A DNA stretch of 64,000 nucleotides. Origin: Hysterangium stoloniferum. Taxonomy: Eukaryota > Basidiomycota > Agaricomycetes > Hysterangiales > Hysterangiaceae. The position numbers and the translations under genes are program-made. The notes beneath the pieces are model-generated. The model saw only the letters and a program-made list of their open reading frames with translations. It made no database searches and had not been told where the DNA came from. This document shows, in pieces, positions 22,811-34,026 of this stretch (position 1 is its first letter; every line of letters begins with the position of its first letter). The stretch is from the NCBI GenBank assembly GCA_015178975.1, contig WHVD01000007.1:1364001-1428000 (forward strand), given 5' to 3'.

Positions 22811-25257
22811 GCAACCCTCCAGAATCTGCACAAACAGAGGGTTGCATTGACTCTCTCCGTGTTTCCGAGGTTATCTGTCTCAACGCGTCCGCTCTCTCTA
22901 ATCCCAATTCATTATTTGTAAAACTCGTCTCTGACTTTCTTGGAAATTTAGTGTTCCGAGCTCTGATAGATTCCGGCTCCATACACTGTTTTGTAGATAC
23001 CACCTTTGCCTCGAAACATAATCTGAAACTCCATTCTGTTCCCGCAATTTCCTTGCATCTGTTTGATGGCACTAGCAATACGGCAATTACCCAAGCCTGC
23101 AACATGTCTATCCGGTTCCCTTGTGGAACATCCCAGACGGTTACTTTTTTCGTAACACAGTTGGACTCTAGCTGTTCGGTAGTTCTTGGATGCAACTGGC
23201 TCACCCGATATAATCCGTTGATTGACTGGGTATTGGGCAGTATTAATTTCTGAATTCCCGACACTTCGGTTCCTCCTGCAGCATCTCTTCTGGCCAATGC
23301 CTTTTCGGCATCAATGGCATCTCCAGCTTCTACTGAAACCTCCGTGCCTCCAAAAGTCTCTCTCATCAATGCTTTGGCATTTGTTAGGACAAGTAAACTG
23401 GATGGTTTGCAGTGTTCTTCGATCAGCTTAAAAGTTGATGAAGCATCTGGACGTTTTGCGACTCCAGAATTATCCAAGCTAAAAGCCGATCTGGAAGGAG
23501 TTCCCAAAAAATACCATGATTTCGCAGACATTTTCAGTAAGCAAAAAGCTGACAGGCTTGCACCACATAGGCCCTACGACTTAAAAATTGATATTGAGCC
23601 CGGTTCAAACCCTCCATTAGGACCTATTTACCCATTATCCCAATCGGAACTTTCGTCTATTCAGGAGTTCCTGGATGAACATCTGTCGATAGGTTTTATC
23701 CGTCCCTCAAAGTCTCCATATGGAGCACCTGTCCTTTTTGTCAGAAAGAAGGATGGCTCTCTTCGACTCTGTGTCGATTTCAGAGGATTAAATTCCATCA
23801 CACGGAAAGATAAGTATCCACTTCCACTCGTTACCAATTTACTCGACGCCCCAGGGAAAGCTCGGATCTACACCAAAATAGACCTCAAACATGCCTATCA
23901 TTTGGTCCGAATTGCCGAGGGTGATGAATGGAAAACTGCTTTTCGGACTCACTATGGATCCTTTGAATGGTTGGTTATGCCATTCGGCCTTACCAACGCC
24001 CCTTCCGCTTTTCAATGTTTTGTTAATGATATATTTTCCGACATGCTTGACGTATGTGTTATAGTCTATTTGGACAACATTTTGGTATTTTCCAAGGATC
24101 CCGCTCTCCATGATGAACAGGTCCGTGAAGTCTTCCAAAGACTCCGTAAAAACGGTCTTTTTGCCAACAGTAAAAAATGCTACTTTGACATGGATTCTAT
24201 TGAATACTTAGGTTTCATTATCGGACCTGATGGTCTCCGTATGGATGAAACCAAGGTTCAAGTTGTCCGTGACTGGCCCGAACCACGGAAAGTCAAGGAC
24301 ATTCAGTCATTTTTAGGTTTTGCCAACTTTTACCGTCGTTTTATTCGGAACTACTCAGATATTACAGTACCGCTCACTCGTCTTACCCATAAAACTCAAC
24401 CATGGGTCTTTGACGACAAATGCTGCTCCGCCTTCCAGACTTTAAAAAATGCTTTTACTTCTGCCCTGATTCTTTCCCATTGGAAACCTGATGTTCCGAT
24501 TATTGTGGAAACCAATGCTTCCAATTATTGTGGAAACCAATGCTTCCAATTATGCAATTGCCATGATTCTTTCCATTCAAGATTCCGACGGTGAAATTCA
24601 TCTGGTCGCATTTCTTTCTTGGACACTGAAAGTGTCCGAACTCAACTATGACGTTCATGATAAGGAACTTTTGGCAATTTTTGAAGCTTTCAAACACTGG
24701 TGCCATTATCTCGAAGGTTCTGCAACTCCCGTTGACGTTGTTACCGATCACAAAAATTTTGAATATTTTTCTACCACTAAACTTTTAACCCGCCGGCAGG
24801 CCCACTGGTCTGAATTCCTTTCTGCTTTCAACATGATTATCTGTTTCCGACCCGGATGTCTTGGTGGAAAACCAGATGCCATGACTCGACAATGGGACAT
24901 CTATCCTAAAGAGGGGGAAAGTAACTATGCCGTTGTTAATCTGCATAACTTGAAACCGGTTTTTACAACACAACAACTTTCCGCATCTATTCGAGCAACT
25001 TCCCTCTACTATCCAATTATGCGAGCATCATGATTATGGATATTGAGCAATTACATCAAGATATCCTTTCCACACTCACTTCCGATCTGGCTCTCAAACC
25101 ACATCTAGAAGTTCCTGATAATCCTGACTAACCCCGATGGTCACAAGACTCTCAAGGTTTTATCTGTCTCGATGGACGTATCTACATTCCAGATTCCAAC
25201 AATCTCTGACTCCACGTACTTCAGTATAAACACGATCATCCAATCTCTGGACATTAC
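22805..25257 (+). pseudogene. Pol of element A, 5' part (protease, RT, RNase H)
   Basis: Protease DSGS at about 22970, RT from about 23580, RNase H from about 24490. Breaks: TGA at 23251 where B has CGG; RT motif YLDN at about 24070 where B has YLDD, which removes a metal-binding Asp; and a 25-bp tandem duplication at about 24498-24548 that shifts frame inside RNase H. A TAA between RNase H and integrase (about 25129) is shared with B. The ORF resumes after element B at 32759. Confidence 0.9.
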
Positions 25258-25821
25258 TGTTACGACCCGTTCCCGGATGTTTCAATATCCGACTTCCGAT
25301 CTCCCACTTTCGATATCCGATATCCGACTACGGAACATCATAGTTACCGTATCATCCGCGTTCTTCGTTTGTTCCGCATTTGGTAATTTGTCCGTTGACA
25401 AGTATTCACTCGTTTGTTGTTGTATTCCCGTCTCGGAATATTGTCTTCCTAATATGTCTTATTGTATTTCCGTTTTAAGAATACTTCCGTTTCCGTCTTA
25501 ATATGGTCTCAGTTTGTAGTACAATAACGAGTAGACTTATATTAGTTTCCGCGAATTTGTACTTTACTTTAGATCTGATATCGACTTAGTTTCTTATTCC
25601 TCCTCCCGTCTTTCTGTACGCTCGATATTCGGAACTCTTCGGAACTCTGAATATCCATATCTTCCGTCGTTAAGTTCACTTCCGAAATTAAGGACATTGA
25701 GGGTTTGCGTAGAGGCGCAGCACATAAGCTGAAGCCGACGTCCTGACCCTATCCACGAGTTTCCGACTTCCCGGTGACTTCCCGATAGTTCCGGAATAAG
25801 TTCCCGACACGGCACTTAACA
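25258..25821 (+). repeat. 5' LTR of element B
   Basis: Begins TGTTACGACCCG and ends CACTTAACA. Candidate transcript start is AGATCTGATAT at 25571-25581. The motif GCAGCACATAAGCTGAAGCC is at 25716-25735. Confidence 0.95.
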
Positions 25822-25823
25822 GT

Positions 25824-25834
25824 ATATCAGATCT
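25824..25834 (+). promoter_or_regulatory. self-primer binding site, element B
   Basis: ATATCAGATCT, two bases after the LTR, is the exact reverse complement of AGATCTGATAT at 25571-25581. No TGG tRNA site is found there. Known for Tf1/sushi elements; here it is inferred from sequence. Confidence 0.65.
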
Positions 25835-25855
25835 CAACTCTGCGACTCGCTCATC

Positions 25856-27079
25856 ATGGGTCCCAAACGCAAAGCTGCCGAAGGACCATCCCAACTTCAA
25901 TCCCCGTTGCAACTTTACACCACCCAACCCAAAGCCCCAATTCAGCTGACAACATCAGCTTCTGTCGAAGAAGTTACCGAGGAGGTTACCGAGGTAACGA
26001 AGGACACCAATGTTCCCCACACTACCGACAACGAAGCAGAAGATCAACCGGATACATCGACAAAACCCTCCGATGATCAAACTGGAATGTTGCTTTTTAA
26101 CTCCATTTCCAAATTCGCTGATTACTTGAAATCCGCTGAGGATAGTAAAGAATCATCCCGCACCGGAGTCAAAGAACCCGAACCATTTACCGGCAAGGAT
26201 CCGAAAAAATTGAAGAATTTCCTTCTTCAATGCCGTTTCAGTTTCCGTGATCGACCCAATGCTTTTAAATCCGACAGTCGAAAAGTCAATTTTGCGCTCT
26301 CATATCTCAAGGATACCGCTCAGGATTGGTTCGAACCCGGACTATCCGGAATATCCGACGAGACACCCGTATGGCTCGACGACTGGGATGCTTTCGTGGA
26401 AGAACTGGAAACTAATTTCGGACCTTACGATCAATCCGGCGAAGCAGAAAACGAACTAATGACGCTCAAGATAAAGGACAATCAACGAGTTTCCGATTAT
26501 CTCGTCAAGTTCAATACCCTCGCCGCACGATGTGGATGGGACGATTCCGCCCTCAGGCACCATTTCTATATGGGACTTCCGTCACGCCTTAAAGACGAAA
26601 TCTGCAAAGATGGGAAGCCAAAAACTCTCCAACTCATGCGGATGAAAGCTCAAACATCCGATGCCCGTTATTGGGAACGAAAAGCCGAGGTTTCTCGAGA
26701 GAACCCGATGGAACGTTCTCAGAACAACAAGGCGTCGACTAGCAAGTCTTCCGGCAACAATTCAGGCAATAATACCGGCTCTGGCACTAATACTGGCAAA
26801 TCAAATTCCGACCGGAAGAAAGACAAGAAATCCAACAAGGAAAAACAGTCAACTTCCGACAAACCCGACATTTCCCATTTGTTGGGTACCGACGGTAAAC
26901 TCACCCCGAAGGAGAAACAATGGCGTATGGACAACGACCTCTGCCTTTTCTGCGGAAAAGGCGGACACAAGGTTTCCGACTGTACTGTTAAATCTAGCTC
27001 TTCCAAGGCTCGCGCGGCAACTTCCACTACGACTACAACGTCTAAGGATAAACCCGCCACGGAGTCGAAAAAAGAGTAA
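25856..27079 (+). CDS. Gag of chromovirus B
   Basis: Intact 407-aa Gag starting 35 bases after the LTR. Capsid-like region about residues 85-250 (FTGKDPKKLKNFLLQC, WFEPGLSG, DYLVKFNTLAARCGW), a Ser/Asn/Gly/Lys-rich linker about 280-340, and a CCHC zinc knuckle CLFCGKGGHKVSDC (about 363-376). It forms the particle and binds element RNA. Gag is in frame 2; pol continues in frame 1 and is open across the gag stop, so translation must shift back by one near the A6 run at 27068-27073. Confidence 0.93.
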   Translation: MGPKRKAAEGPSQLQSPLQLYTTQPKAPIQLTTSASVEEVTEEVTEVTKDTNVPHTTDNEAEDQPDTSTKPSDDQTGMLLFNSISKFADYLKSAEDSKESSRTGVKEPEPFTGKDPKKLKNFLLQCRFSFRDRPNAFKSDSRKVNFALSYLKDTAQDWFEPGLSGISDETPVWLDDWDAFVEELETNFGPYDQSGEAENELMTLKIKDNQRVSDYLVKFNTLAARCGWDDSALRHHFYMGLPSRLKDEICKDGKPKTLQLMRMKAQTSDARYWERKAEVSRENPMERSQNNKASTSKSSGNNSGNNTGSGTNTGKSNSDRKKDKKSNKEKQSTSDKPDISHLLGTDGKLTPKEKQWRMDNDLCLFCGKGGHKVSDCTVKSSSSKARAATSTTTTTSKDKPATESKKE

Positions 27080-27130
27080 GCAACCCTCCGGAATCTGCAC
27101 GGACAGAGGGTTGCGTTGACTCTCTCCGTG
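27068..27130 (+). promoter_or_regulatory. candidate -1 ribosomal frameshift signal
   Basis: A6 run 27068-27073, gag stop TAA 27077-27079, then a 9-bp stem GCAACCCTC (27080-27088) with GAGGGTTGC (27106-27114). Within the loop CACGGA (27098-27103) can pair with TCCGTG (27125-27130) to form an H-type pseudoknot. Loop lengths are 9, 2 and 10. The stem is unchanged in element A, while its loop lost the second pairing through G-to-A changes. The slip site is not a classic X-XXY-YYZ heptamer. Confidence 0.6.
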
Positions 27131-30100
27131 TTTCCGAGGTTGTCCGTCTCAACGTGTCCACTCTCTCTAATCCCGATTCATTATTTGTAAAACTCGTCCC
27201 TGACTTTCTTGGAAATTTAGTGTTCCGAGCTCTAATAGATTCCGGCTCCACACACTGTTTTGTAGATACCACCTTTGCCACAAAACATAATCTGAAACTC
27301 CATTCTGTTCCCGCAATTTCCTTGCATTTGTTTGACGGCACTAGCAATACGGCAATTACTCAAGCCTGCGACATGTCTATCCGGTTTCCTTGTGGAACAT
27401 CCCAGACGGTTACATTTTTCGTAACACAGTTGGACTCTAGCTGTTCGGCAGTTCTTGGATACAACTGGCTCACCCGATATAATCCGTTGATTGACTGGGT
27501 ATTGGGCAGTATTACTTTCCGGACTCCCGACACTTCCGTTCCTCCTGCAGCGTCTATTCCGGCCAACGCCTTTTCGGCATCAACGGCATCTCCGGCTTCT
27601 ATCGAAACTTCCGAGCCCCCAAAAATCTCTCTCATCAACGCTTCGGCATTTGTTAGGGCGAGTAAACTGGATGGTTCGCAATGTTTTTCGATCAGCTTAA
27701 AAGTTGATGAAGCATCTGGACGTTTTGCGACTCCAGAATTATCCGAGCTAAAAGCCGATCTGGAAGGAGTTCCCGAAAAATACCATGATTTCGCGGACAT
27801 TTTCAGTAAGCAAAAAGCTGACAGGCTTGCACCACATAGGCCCTACGACTTAAAAATCGATATTGAGCCCGGTTCAAACCCTCCATTAGGACCTAGTTAC
27901 CCATTATCCCAATCAGAACTTTCGTCTATTCAGGAGTTCCTGGATGAACATCTGTTGATAGGTTTTATCCGTCCCTCAAAGTCTCCGTATGGAGCACCCG
28001 TCCTTTTCGTCCGTAAAAAGGATGGCTCCCTTCGACTCTGTGTCGATTTCAGAGGATTAAATTCCATCACACGGAAAGATAAGTATCCACTCCCACTCGT
28101 TACCGACTTACTCGACGCCCCACGGAAAGCTCGAATTTACACCAAAATAGACCTCAAACACGCCTATCATTTGGTTCGAATTGCCGAGGGTGATGAATGG
28201 AAAACTGCTTTTCGGACTCGCTATGGATCCTTTGAATGGTTGGTTATGCCGTTCGGCCTTACCAACGCCCCTTCCGCTTTTCAACGTTTTGTTAATGATA
28301 TATTTTCCGACATGCTTGACGTATGTGTTATAGTCTATTTGGACGACATTTTGGTATTTTCCGAGGATCCCGCTCTTCACGATGAACATGTCCGTGAAGT
28401 CTTCCGAAGACTCCATAAAAACGGCCTTTTCGCCAACGGTAAAAAATGTTATTTCGACATGGATTCTATTGAATACTTAGGTTTCATCATCGGCCCTGAT
28501 GGTCTCCGTATGGATGAAACCAAGGTTCAAGTTGTCTGTGACTGGCCCGAACCACGGAAGGTCAAGGACATTCAATCATTTTTAGGTTTTGCCAACTTTT
28601 ACCGTCGTTTTATTCGGAACTACTCGGATATTACAGTACCGCTCACTCGTCTTACCCGTAAAACTCAACCATGGGTTTTTGACGATAAATGCCGCTCCGC
28701 TTTCCAGACTTTGAAAAATGCTTTCACTTCGGCCCCGATTCTTTCCCATTGGAAACCTGATTTTCCGATTATTGTGGAAACCGATGCTTCCGATTATGCA
28801 ATTGCCGCGATTCTTTCCATTCAAGAGTCCGACGGTGAAATTCATCCGGTCGCATTTCTTTCTCGGACACTTTCAGTATCCGAACTCAATTACGACATTC
28901 ATGATAAGGAACTTTTGGCAATTTTTGAAGCTTTCAAACATTGGCGCCATTATCTCGAAGGTTCCGCAACTCCCGTTGACGTCGTTACCGATCACAAAAA
29001 TCTCGAATATTTTTCTACCACTAAACTTTTAACCCGCCAGCAGGCCCATTGGTCTGAATTTCTTTCCGCTTTCAACATGATTATCCGTTTCCGACCCGGA
29101 CGTCTTGGTGGAAAACCAGATGCCATGACTCGACGTTGGGACGTCTATCCTAAAGAGGGGGAAAGTAACTACGCTGTTGTTAATCCACATAACCTGAAAC
29201 CGGTTTTTACAACGCAACAACTTTCCGCATCTATCCGAGCAACTTCCCTTTACTATCCAATTATGTGTAGCGTCATGATTTTGGACATTGAGCAATTACA
29301 TCAAGATATCCTTTCCGCACTCACTTCCGACCCGGCCCTCAAGCCACATTTAGACATTCCCAACAATCCCAACTAACCCCGATGGTCACAAGACTCTCAA
29401 GGTTTTATCCGTCTCGATGGATGTATCTACGTTCCAGATTCCGACAATCTTCGACTCCGCGTACTTCAGTATAAACACGATCATCCAATCTCCGGACATT
29501 ACGGCATTAACAATACTCTTGGTTTAATCCGTAGAGAATATACTTGGCCCAACCTCCGAGATTTCATAACTCAGTTCTGTAAGTCATGCACCACCTGCTT
29601 ACGCTCCAAAACCCAAAGGCATAAGCCGTACGGCCTTCTCAAGCAACTCCCGATACCAGAAAAACCCTGGAATTCAATTTCCATGGATTTTATCGAACAA
29701 CTCCCGACTTCCGAAGGCTTTACATCCATTCTAGTCGTTGTGGACCGATTCTCGAAACAAGGCATTTTCATACCCACTCATGATACAATCACGTCCTTAC
29801 AATTAGCGGAACTTTTCATTATTCACGTATTTTCCAAACACGGAGTTCCATCTCACGTAACTTCTGATCGAGGCTCCAAGTTCGTCTCCCATTTCTTCCA
29901 GGCCCTCGGAAAAGCCCTCGACATGAAACTACACTTCACCTCGGGATATCACCCGGAAGGTGATGGACAAACGGAACGTGTTAATCAAACATTGGAACAA
30001 TATCTCCGCATCTATTGTAATTATCAACAGGACAACTGGAAATCCCTTCTTCCGATCGCGGAATTCGCCTACAATAACTCTCCGAATGCAACCACCGGCA

Positions 30101-30765
30101 TATCTCCCTTCTTCGCCAATAAAGGCTATAATCCGAATCTCACAGTACATTCCGAATGAGATTTGGCTTCTGTCCGTGCTCAAGAATTTATTACCGACCT
30201 CGACGAATTACATCAAGAACTTCGGAAAGCTATTTCTTCCGCACAGGCACATTATCAACGTTCCACGGACAAAAACAGGATTCCGCCTCCTAATTTTAAA
30301 GTTGGTGATCAGGTTTTTGTAAAAGCTCAATTCTTCCGTACTACCCGACCTTCTAAAAAACTCGCTGAGAAATTCTTAGGACCTTTTGAAATTATAGCAC
30401 AAGCCAGTTCACTTTCATGGACTCTCCGTCTTCCCGACAGTATGCGAGCAGTCCACCCCGTTTTCCACGTTTCCATGTTGGAACCTTGTGTTCCCAACTC
30501 ATTCCCGGAATGTACTCAACCTCCGTCCCCTCCGGTCATCATTGATGGAGAACCCGAATTCGAAGTTTCCGAAATATTGGATTCTAAAATCGACAATCGC
30601 CGACGTACTTGTAAATTGCTCTATTTAGTTAAATGGGCAGGTTATGAAGGTACCGATGAGGAAACTTCATGGATATTGGCCACGGAACTTGGACATGCTA
30701 TGGAAATTGTTACTGACTTCCACACGGCTTATCCAGGCAAACCCGGACCTTTATCATCACTTTAA
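27073..30765 (+). pseudogene. Pol of chromovirus B, two in-frame stops
   Basis: One frame from the A6 run to TAA at 30763. Protease DSGS about residue 55; RT with YLDD at 28336-28347; RNase H from ETDASD about 28778; integrase zinc finger with His pair (HDHPISGH) and CKSCTTC about 29480-29600; integrase core with MDFIEQLP (29683), SDRGSKF and DGQTERVN; chromodomain about 30555-30700 (FEVSEILDSK, YLVKWAGY, ETSW). TAA at 29374 splits it before integrase and is present in A too. TGA at 30157 is unique to B, since A has CGA. Apart from these it is complete. Pol copies the element RNA to DNA and inserts it. Confidence 0.92.
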
Positions 30766-30855
30766 TCCTTCTGTTCTTTTCTGTTCAAGTTTCCGACACT
30801 TCCGTTTTCACACTCGTTTTAGGTTTTGCAAGTCAAAAAAATTATATTATTAAAT

Positions 30856-32010
30856 CTATCTTAAAGTCTCTGACACCCCAAATCCACCTTCCGTCCCAAC
30901 CTCCGGCTCTTCAGCAATTTCCGCACTTTCCACCATATCCTGTACCTCGTCATCTTCACTCTCTGATTCTTCCGGCCCTTTTCCCGACACCCACCTCTTT
31001 TCAACACATTCCGCCAACGGATCATTAGCTTTTTCCCGTGCCTTATCGGAAAACCCCTCGGATACTGCGATCACACCAATGCTAACCATTATCTTCTCCA
31101 GGAAATCGTTTTGCCTCCGGAAATTCCAGACCAATGAACGGAAACCCTTCTCCTGGATCTCATTATGGCGATCCATTGTATCCCGCATTTTCATAACTTC
31201 CGTCCCGATAAAAACCAACGCGTCGACGGTGTCCTTGAGAAGCTCAATGCCTGTACTATCCGTTCTCGACGTTTCAGTTTCTGCAGCCTTGGCCGCTCCC
31301 GAACTTCCCGCGTCGTTAGTTTTCGGAGTCTTCTCACCTTTCGGAACCCTTTTTGAGGCAAGGGTGCACGGAAGTTTGAGAACCGCGCAGGGATAGCAAG
31401 TTCCGCCCCATTTTACCTTCTGTTTCCAACACGTCATGTTCCGTATGGAACATCGATAACACGGAGTTTCGTGGACAATTTCCATCCGTTCCGGAGCCTT
31501 GACCTTTTGTTTCTGTTTCGAAGGATTAGTTAATTACCGACCTTTTGTAGATGCACTTACTTTAGGACTCGAAGGCCCAGCTTCTCCCTCTATTTCCACC
31601 TCCACGGCTTTTCGCTGTACGCAACAGTTATCGGTTGGAACCACGGAAATCTATGGAATTGGACTCACCTTTCCTTCCCTTACCTCCTTATGTTTTTCCG
31701 CCGCCTCAGCTTCTTGTTGTTTCTTCACTTCTTCTTCCTTCAACCTCCGATCCTCCATCACTTTCCGCAACCTCGCCAACTCTTTTTCTTTTTCCGCCTT
31801 CACCCGCTCCAATTCCCGCTTCTCCGCCTCCTCCGCATCTTTCAACTCCTGCATCAACGCTCTTTCCTCCTCCTCCTGTCGTCGCTTCAACTCCTCCATT
31901 TTCTGGCGTTTTTGTTGAAGTTCTGCGACCTTCGACATCTTTTGAAGTACGGATATTTCGGTATCTGAGTCTTCCGGGGTAGTGATGAATAACGGCCGAC
32001 GAATCGACAT
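30856..32010 (-). CDS. antisense three-exon gene of chromovirus B: coiled coil plus zinc-cluster-like protein
   Basis: Minus-strand exons 32010-31669, 31614-31561 and 31512-30856 join in phase through introns of 54 nt (GTGAGT...ACAG) and 48 nt (GTAAGT...ACAG), giving about 350 aa. Residues about 25-114 are a Glu/Lys/Arg-rich predicted coiled coil. Residues about 145-180 contain CX2CX6CX10CX2CX6C, which fits the fungal Zn2Cys6 spacing but with few basic residues between the first cysteines. The C-terminus is acidic. It lies between pol and the 3' LTR, tail to tail with pol. Element A has the same exons and splice sites, and length differences in exon 1 are multiples of three, so the reading frame was under selection. 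Function unknown: DNA binding or regulation of the element are possible, and nothing in the sequence proves either. Confidence 0.75.
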
Positions 32011-32194
32011 ACAAGTCGTGGATAAAGAAACAAAAACATTAATTCGAATATTTGGAGGTTTTTATACTCAGAATAATAACCGAAACTCTCACCTCCATAA
32101 TTGCGTAAATTTCACGACACATAACAGTCAGCCGTTGCTTCAAATACTCAGTACCTAATCGCCTCTATGGGATTTCGGCCTAACAGGGGGGTAC

Positions 32195-32758
32195 TGTTAC
32201 GACCCGTTCCCGGATGTTTCAATATCCGACTTCCGATCTCCCACTTTCGATATCCGATATCCGACTACGGAACATCATAGTTACCGTATCATCCGCATTC
32301 TTCGTTTGTTCCGCATTTGGTAATTTGTCCGTTGACAAGTATTCACTCATTTGTTGTTGTATTCCCGTCTCGGAATATTGTCTTCCTAATATGTCTTATT
32401 GTATTTCCGTTTTAAGAATACTTCCGTTTCCGTCTTAATATGGTCTCAGTTTGTAGTACAATAACGAGTAGACTTATATTAGTTTCCGCGAATTTGTACT
32501 TTACTTTAGATCTGATATCGACTTAGTTTCTTATTCCTCCTCCCGTCTTTCTGTACGCTCGATATTCGGAACTCTTCGGAACTCTGAATATCCATATCTT
32601 CCGTCGTTAAGTTCACTTCCGAAATTAAGGACATTGAGGGTTTGCGTAGAGGCGCAGCACATAAGCTGAAGCCGACATCCTGACCCTATCCACGAGTTTC
32701 CGACTTCCCGGTGACTTCCCGATAGTTCCAGAATAAGTTCCCGACACGGCACTTAACA
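32195..32758 (+). repeat. 3' LTR of element B
   Basis: 564 bp, same ends as the 5' LTR. Preceded by the polypurine tract AACAGGGGGGTAC. Four CG-to-CA differences from the 5' LTR. Confidence 0.95.
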
Positions 32759-34026
32759 ATTACGGCATTAACAATACTCTTGGTTTAATCCGTAGAGAAT
32801 ACACTTGGCCCAACCTCCGAGATTTCGTAACCCAGTTCTGTAAGTCATGCACCACCTGCTTACACTCCAAAACCCAGAGGCATAAGCCGTACGGCCTTCT
32901 CAAGCAACTCCCGATACCAGAAAAACCCTGGAACTCAATTTCCATGGATTTTATCGAACAACTCCCGACTTCCGAAGGCTTTACATCCATTCTAGTTGTT
33001 GTGGATCAATTCTCGAAACAAGGCATTTTCATACCCACTCATGATACCATCACGTCCTTACAATTAGCGGAACATTTCATTATTCACATATTTTCCAAAC
33101 ACGGAGTTCCATCTCACGTAACTTCCGATCGAGGCTCCAAGTTCATCTCCCATTTCTTCCAGGCCCTCGGAAAAGCCCTCGACATGAAACTACACTTCAC
33201 CTTGGGATATCACCCAGAAGGTGATGGACAAACGGAACCTGTAAATCAAACATTGGAACAATACCTCCACATCTATTGCAATTATCAACAGGATAACTGG
33301 AAATCCCTTCTCCCGATCGCGGAATTTGCCTACAATAACTCTCTGAATGCAACTACCAGCATATCTCCTTTTTTTGCCAACAAAGGCTATAATCCAAATC
33401 TCACTGTACATTCCGAACGAGATTTGGCTTCTGTCTGTGCTCAAGAATTTATTACTGACCTCGACGAATTACATCAAGAACTTCAGAAAGCTATTTCTTC
33501 CGCACAGGAATATTATCAATGTTCTGTGGACAAAAACAGGATCCCGCCTCCTAATTTTAAAATCGGTGATCAGGTTTTTGTAAAAGCTCAATTCTTCCGT
33601 ACTACTCGACCTTCTAAAAAACTCGCTTAGAAATTCTTAGGCCCTTTTGAAATTATAGCACAAGCCGGTTCACTCTCATGGACTCTCTGACTTCCCGATA
33701 GTATGCTAGCAGTTCATCCCGTTTTCCACATTTCCATGTTAGAACCCTGTGTTCCTAACAAAATCCCAGAACGTATTCAACCTCTGTCCCCTCCAGTCAT
33801 CATTGACGGAGAACCTGAATTTGAAGTTTCCGAAATTTTGGATTCTAAAATCAACAATTGCCGATATACTTGTAAATTGCTCTATTTAGTCAAATGGGCA
33901 GGTTATGAAGGTACCGACGAGGAAACTTCATGGATATTGGCCACGGAACTCAGACACGCTATGGAAATTGTTACTGACTTCCACACAGCTTATCCAAGCA
34001 AACCCGGACCTTTATCATCACTCTGA
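32759..34026 (+). pseudogene. Pol of element A, 3' part (integrase, chromodomain)
   Basis: Continues element A after insertion of B. Integrase core MDFIEQLP at 32944, SDRGSKF, then a Pro in place of Arg after DGQTE. Stops TAG at 33628 (B has GAG) and TGA at about 33688 (B has CGT). The chromodomain is still recognisable at about 33820-33960. It ends with TGA at 34024. Confidence 0.9.

Larger units (their letters stand above)
25258..32758 (+). mobile_element. Gypsy chromovirus B, nearly intact, inserted in A
   Basis: 7501 bp with 564-bp LTRs at both ends and a perfect TSD ATTAC (25253-25257 and 32759-32763) within the integrase region of A. The LTRs differ at only four positions that I could find, each CG in the 5' LTR and CA in the 3' LTR, so insertion is recent. 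Order: LTR, self-priming site, gag, -1 frameshift region, pol (protease, RT, RNase H, integrase, chromodomain), antisense zinc-cluster gene, polypurine tract AACAGGGGGGTAC, LTR. Remaining defects are TAA at 29374 and TGA at 30157. It belongs to the chromodomain Tf1/sushi-like group by layout and priming. Confidence 0.95.

Noticed and set aside
22447-23531. Minus-strand ORFs opposite gag and protease of elements A and B
   Set aside because: They shadow the real plus-strand retroelement genes and have no recognisable domains.
31499-31982. Plus-strand ORFs opposite the antisense gene
   Set aside because: Ser/Phe/Leu/Pro-rich translations are the mirror of the charged coiled-coil exon; they have no start context or family.
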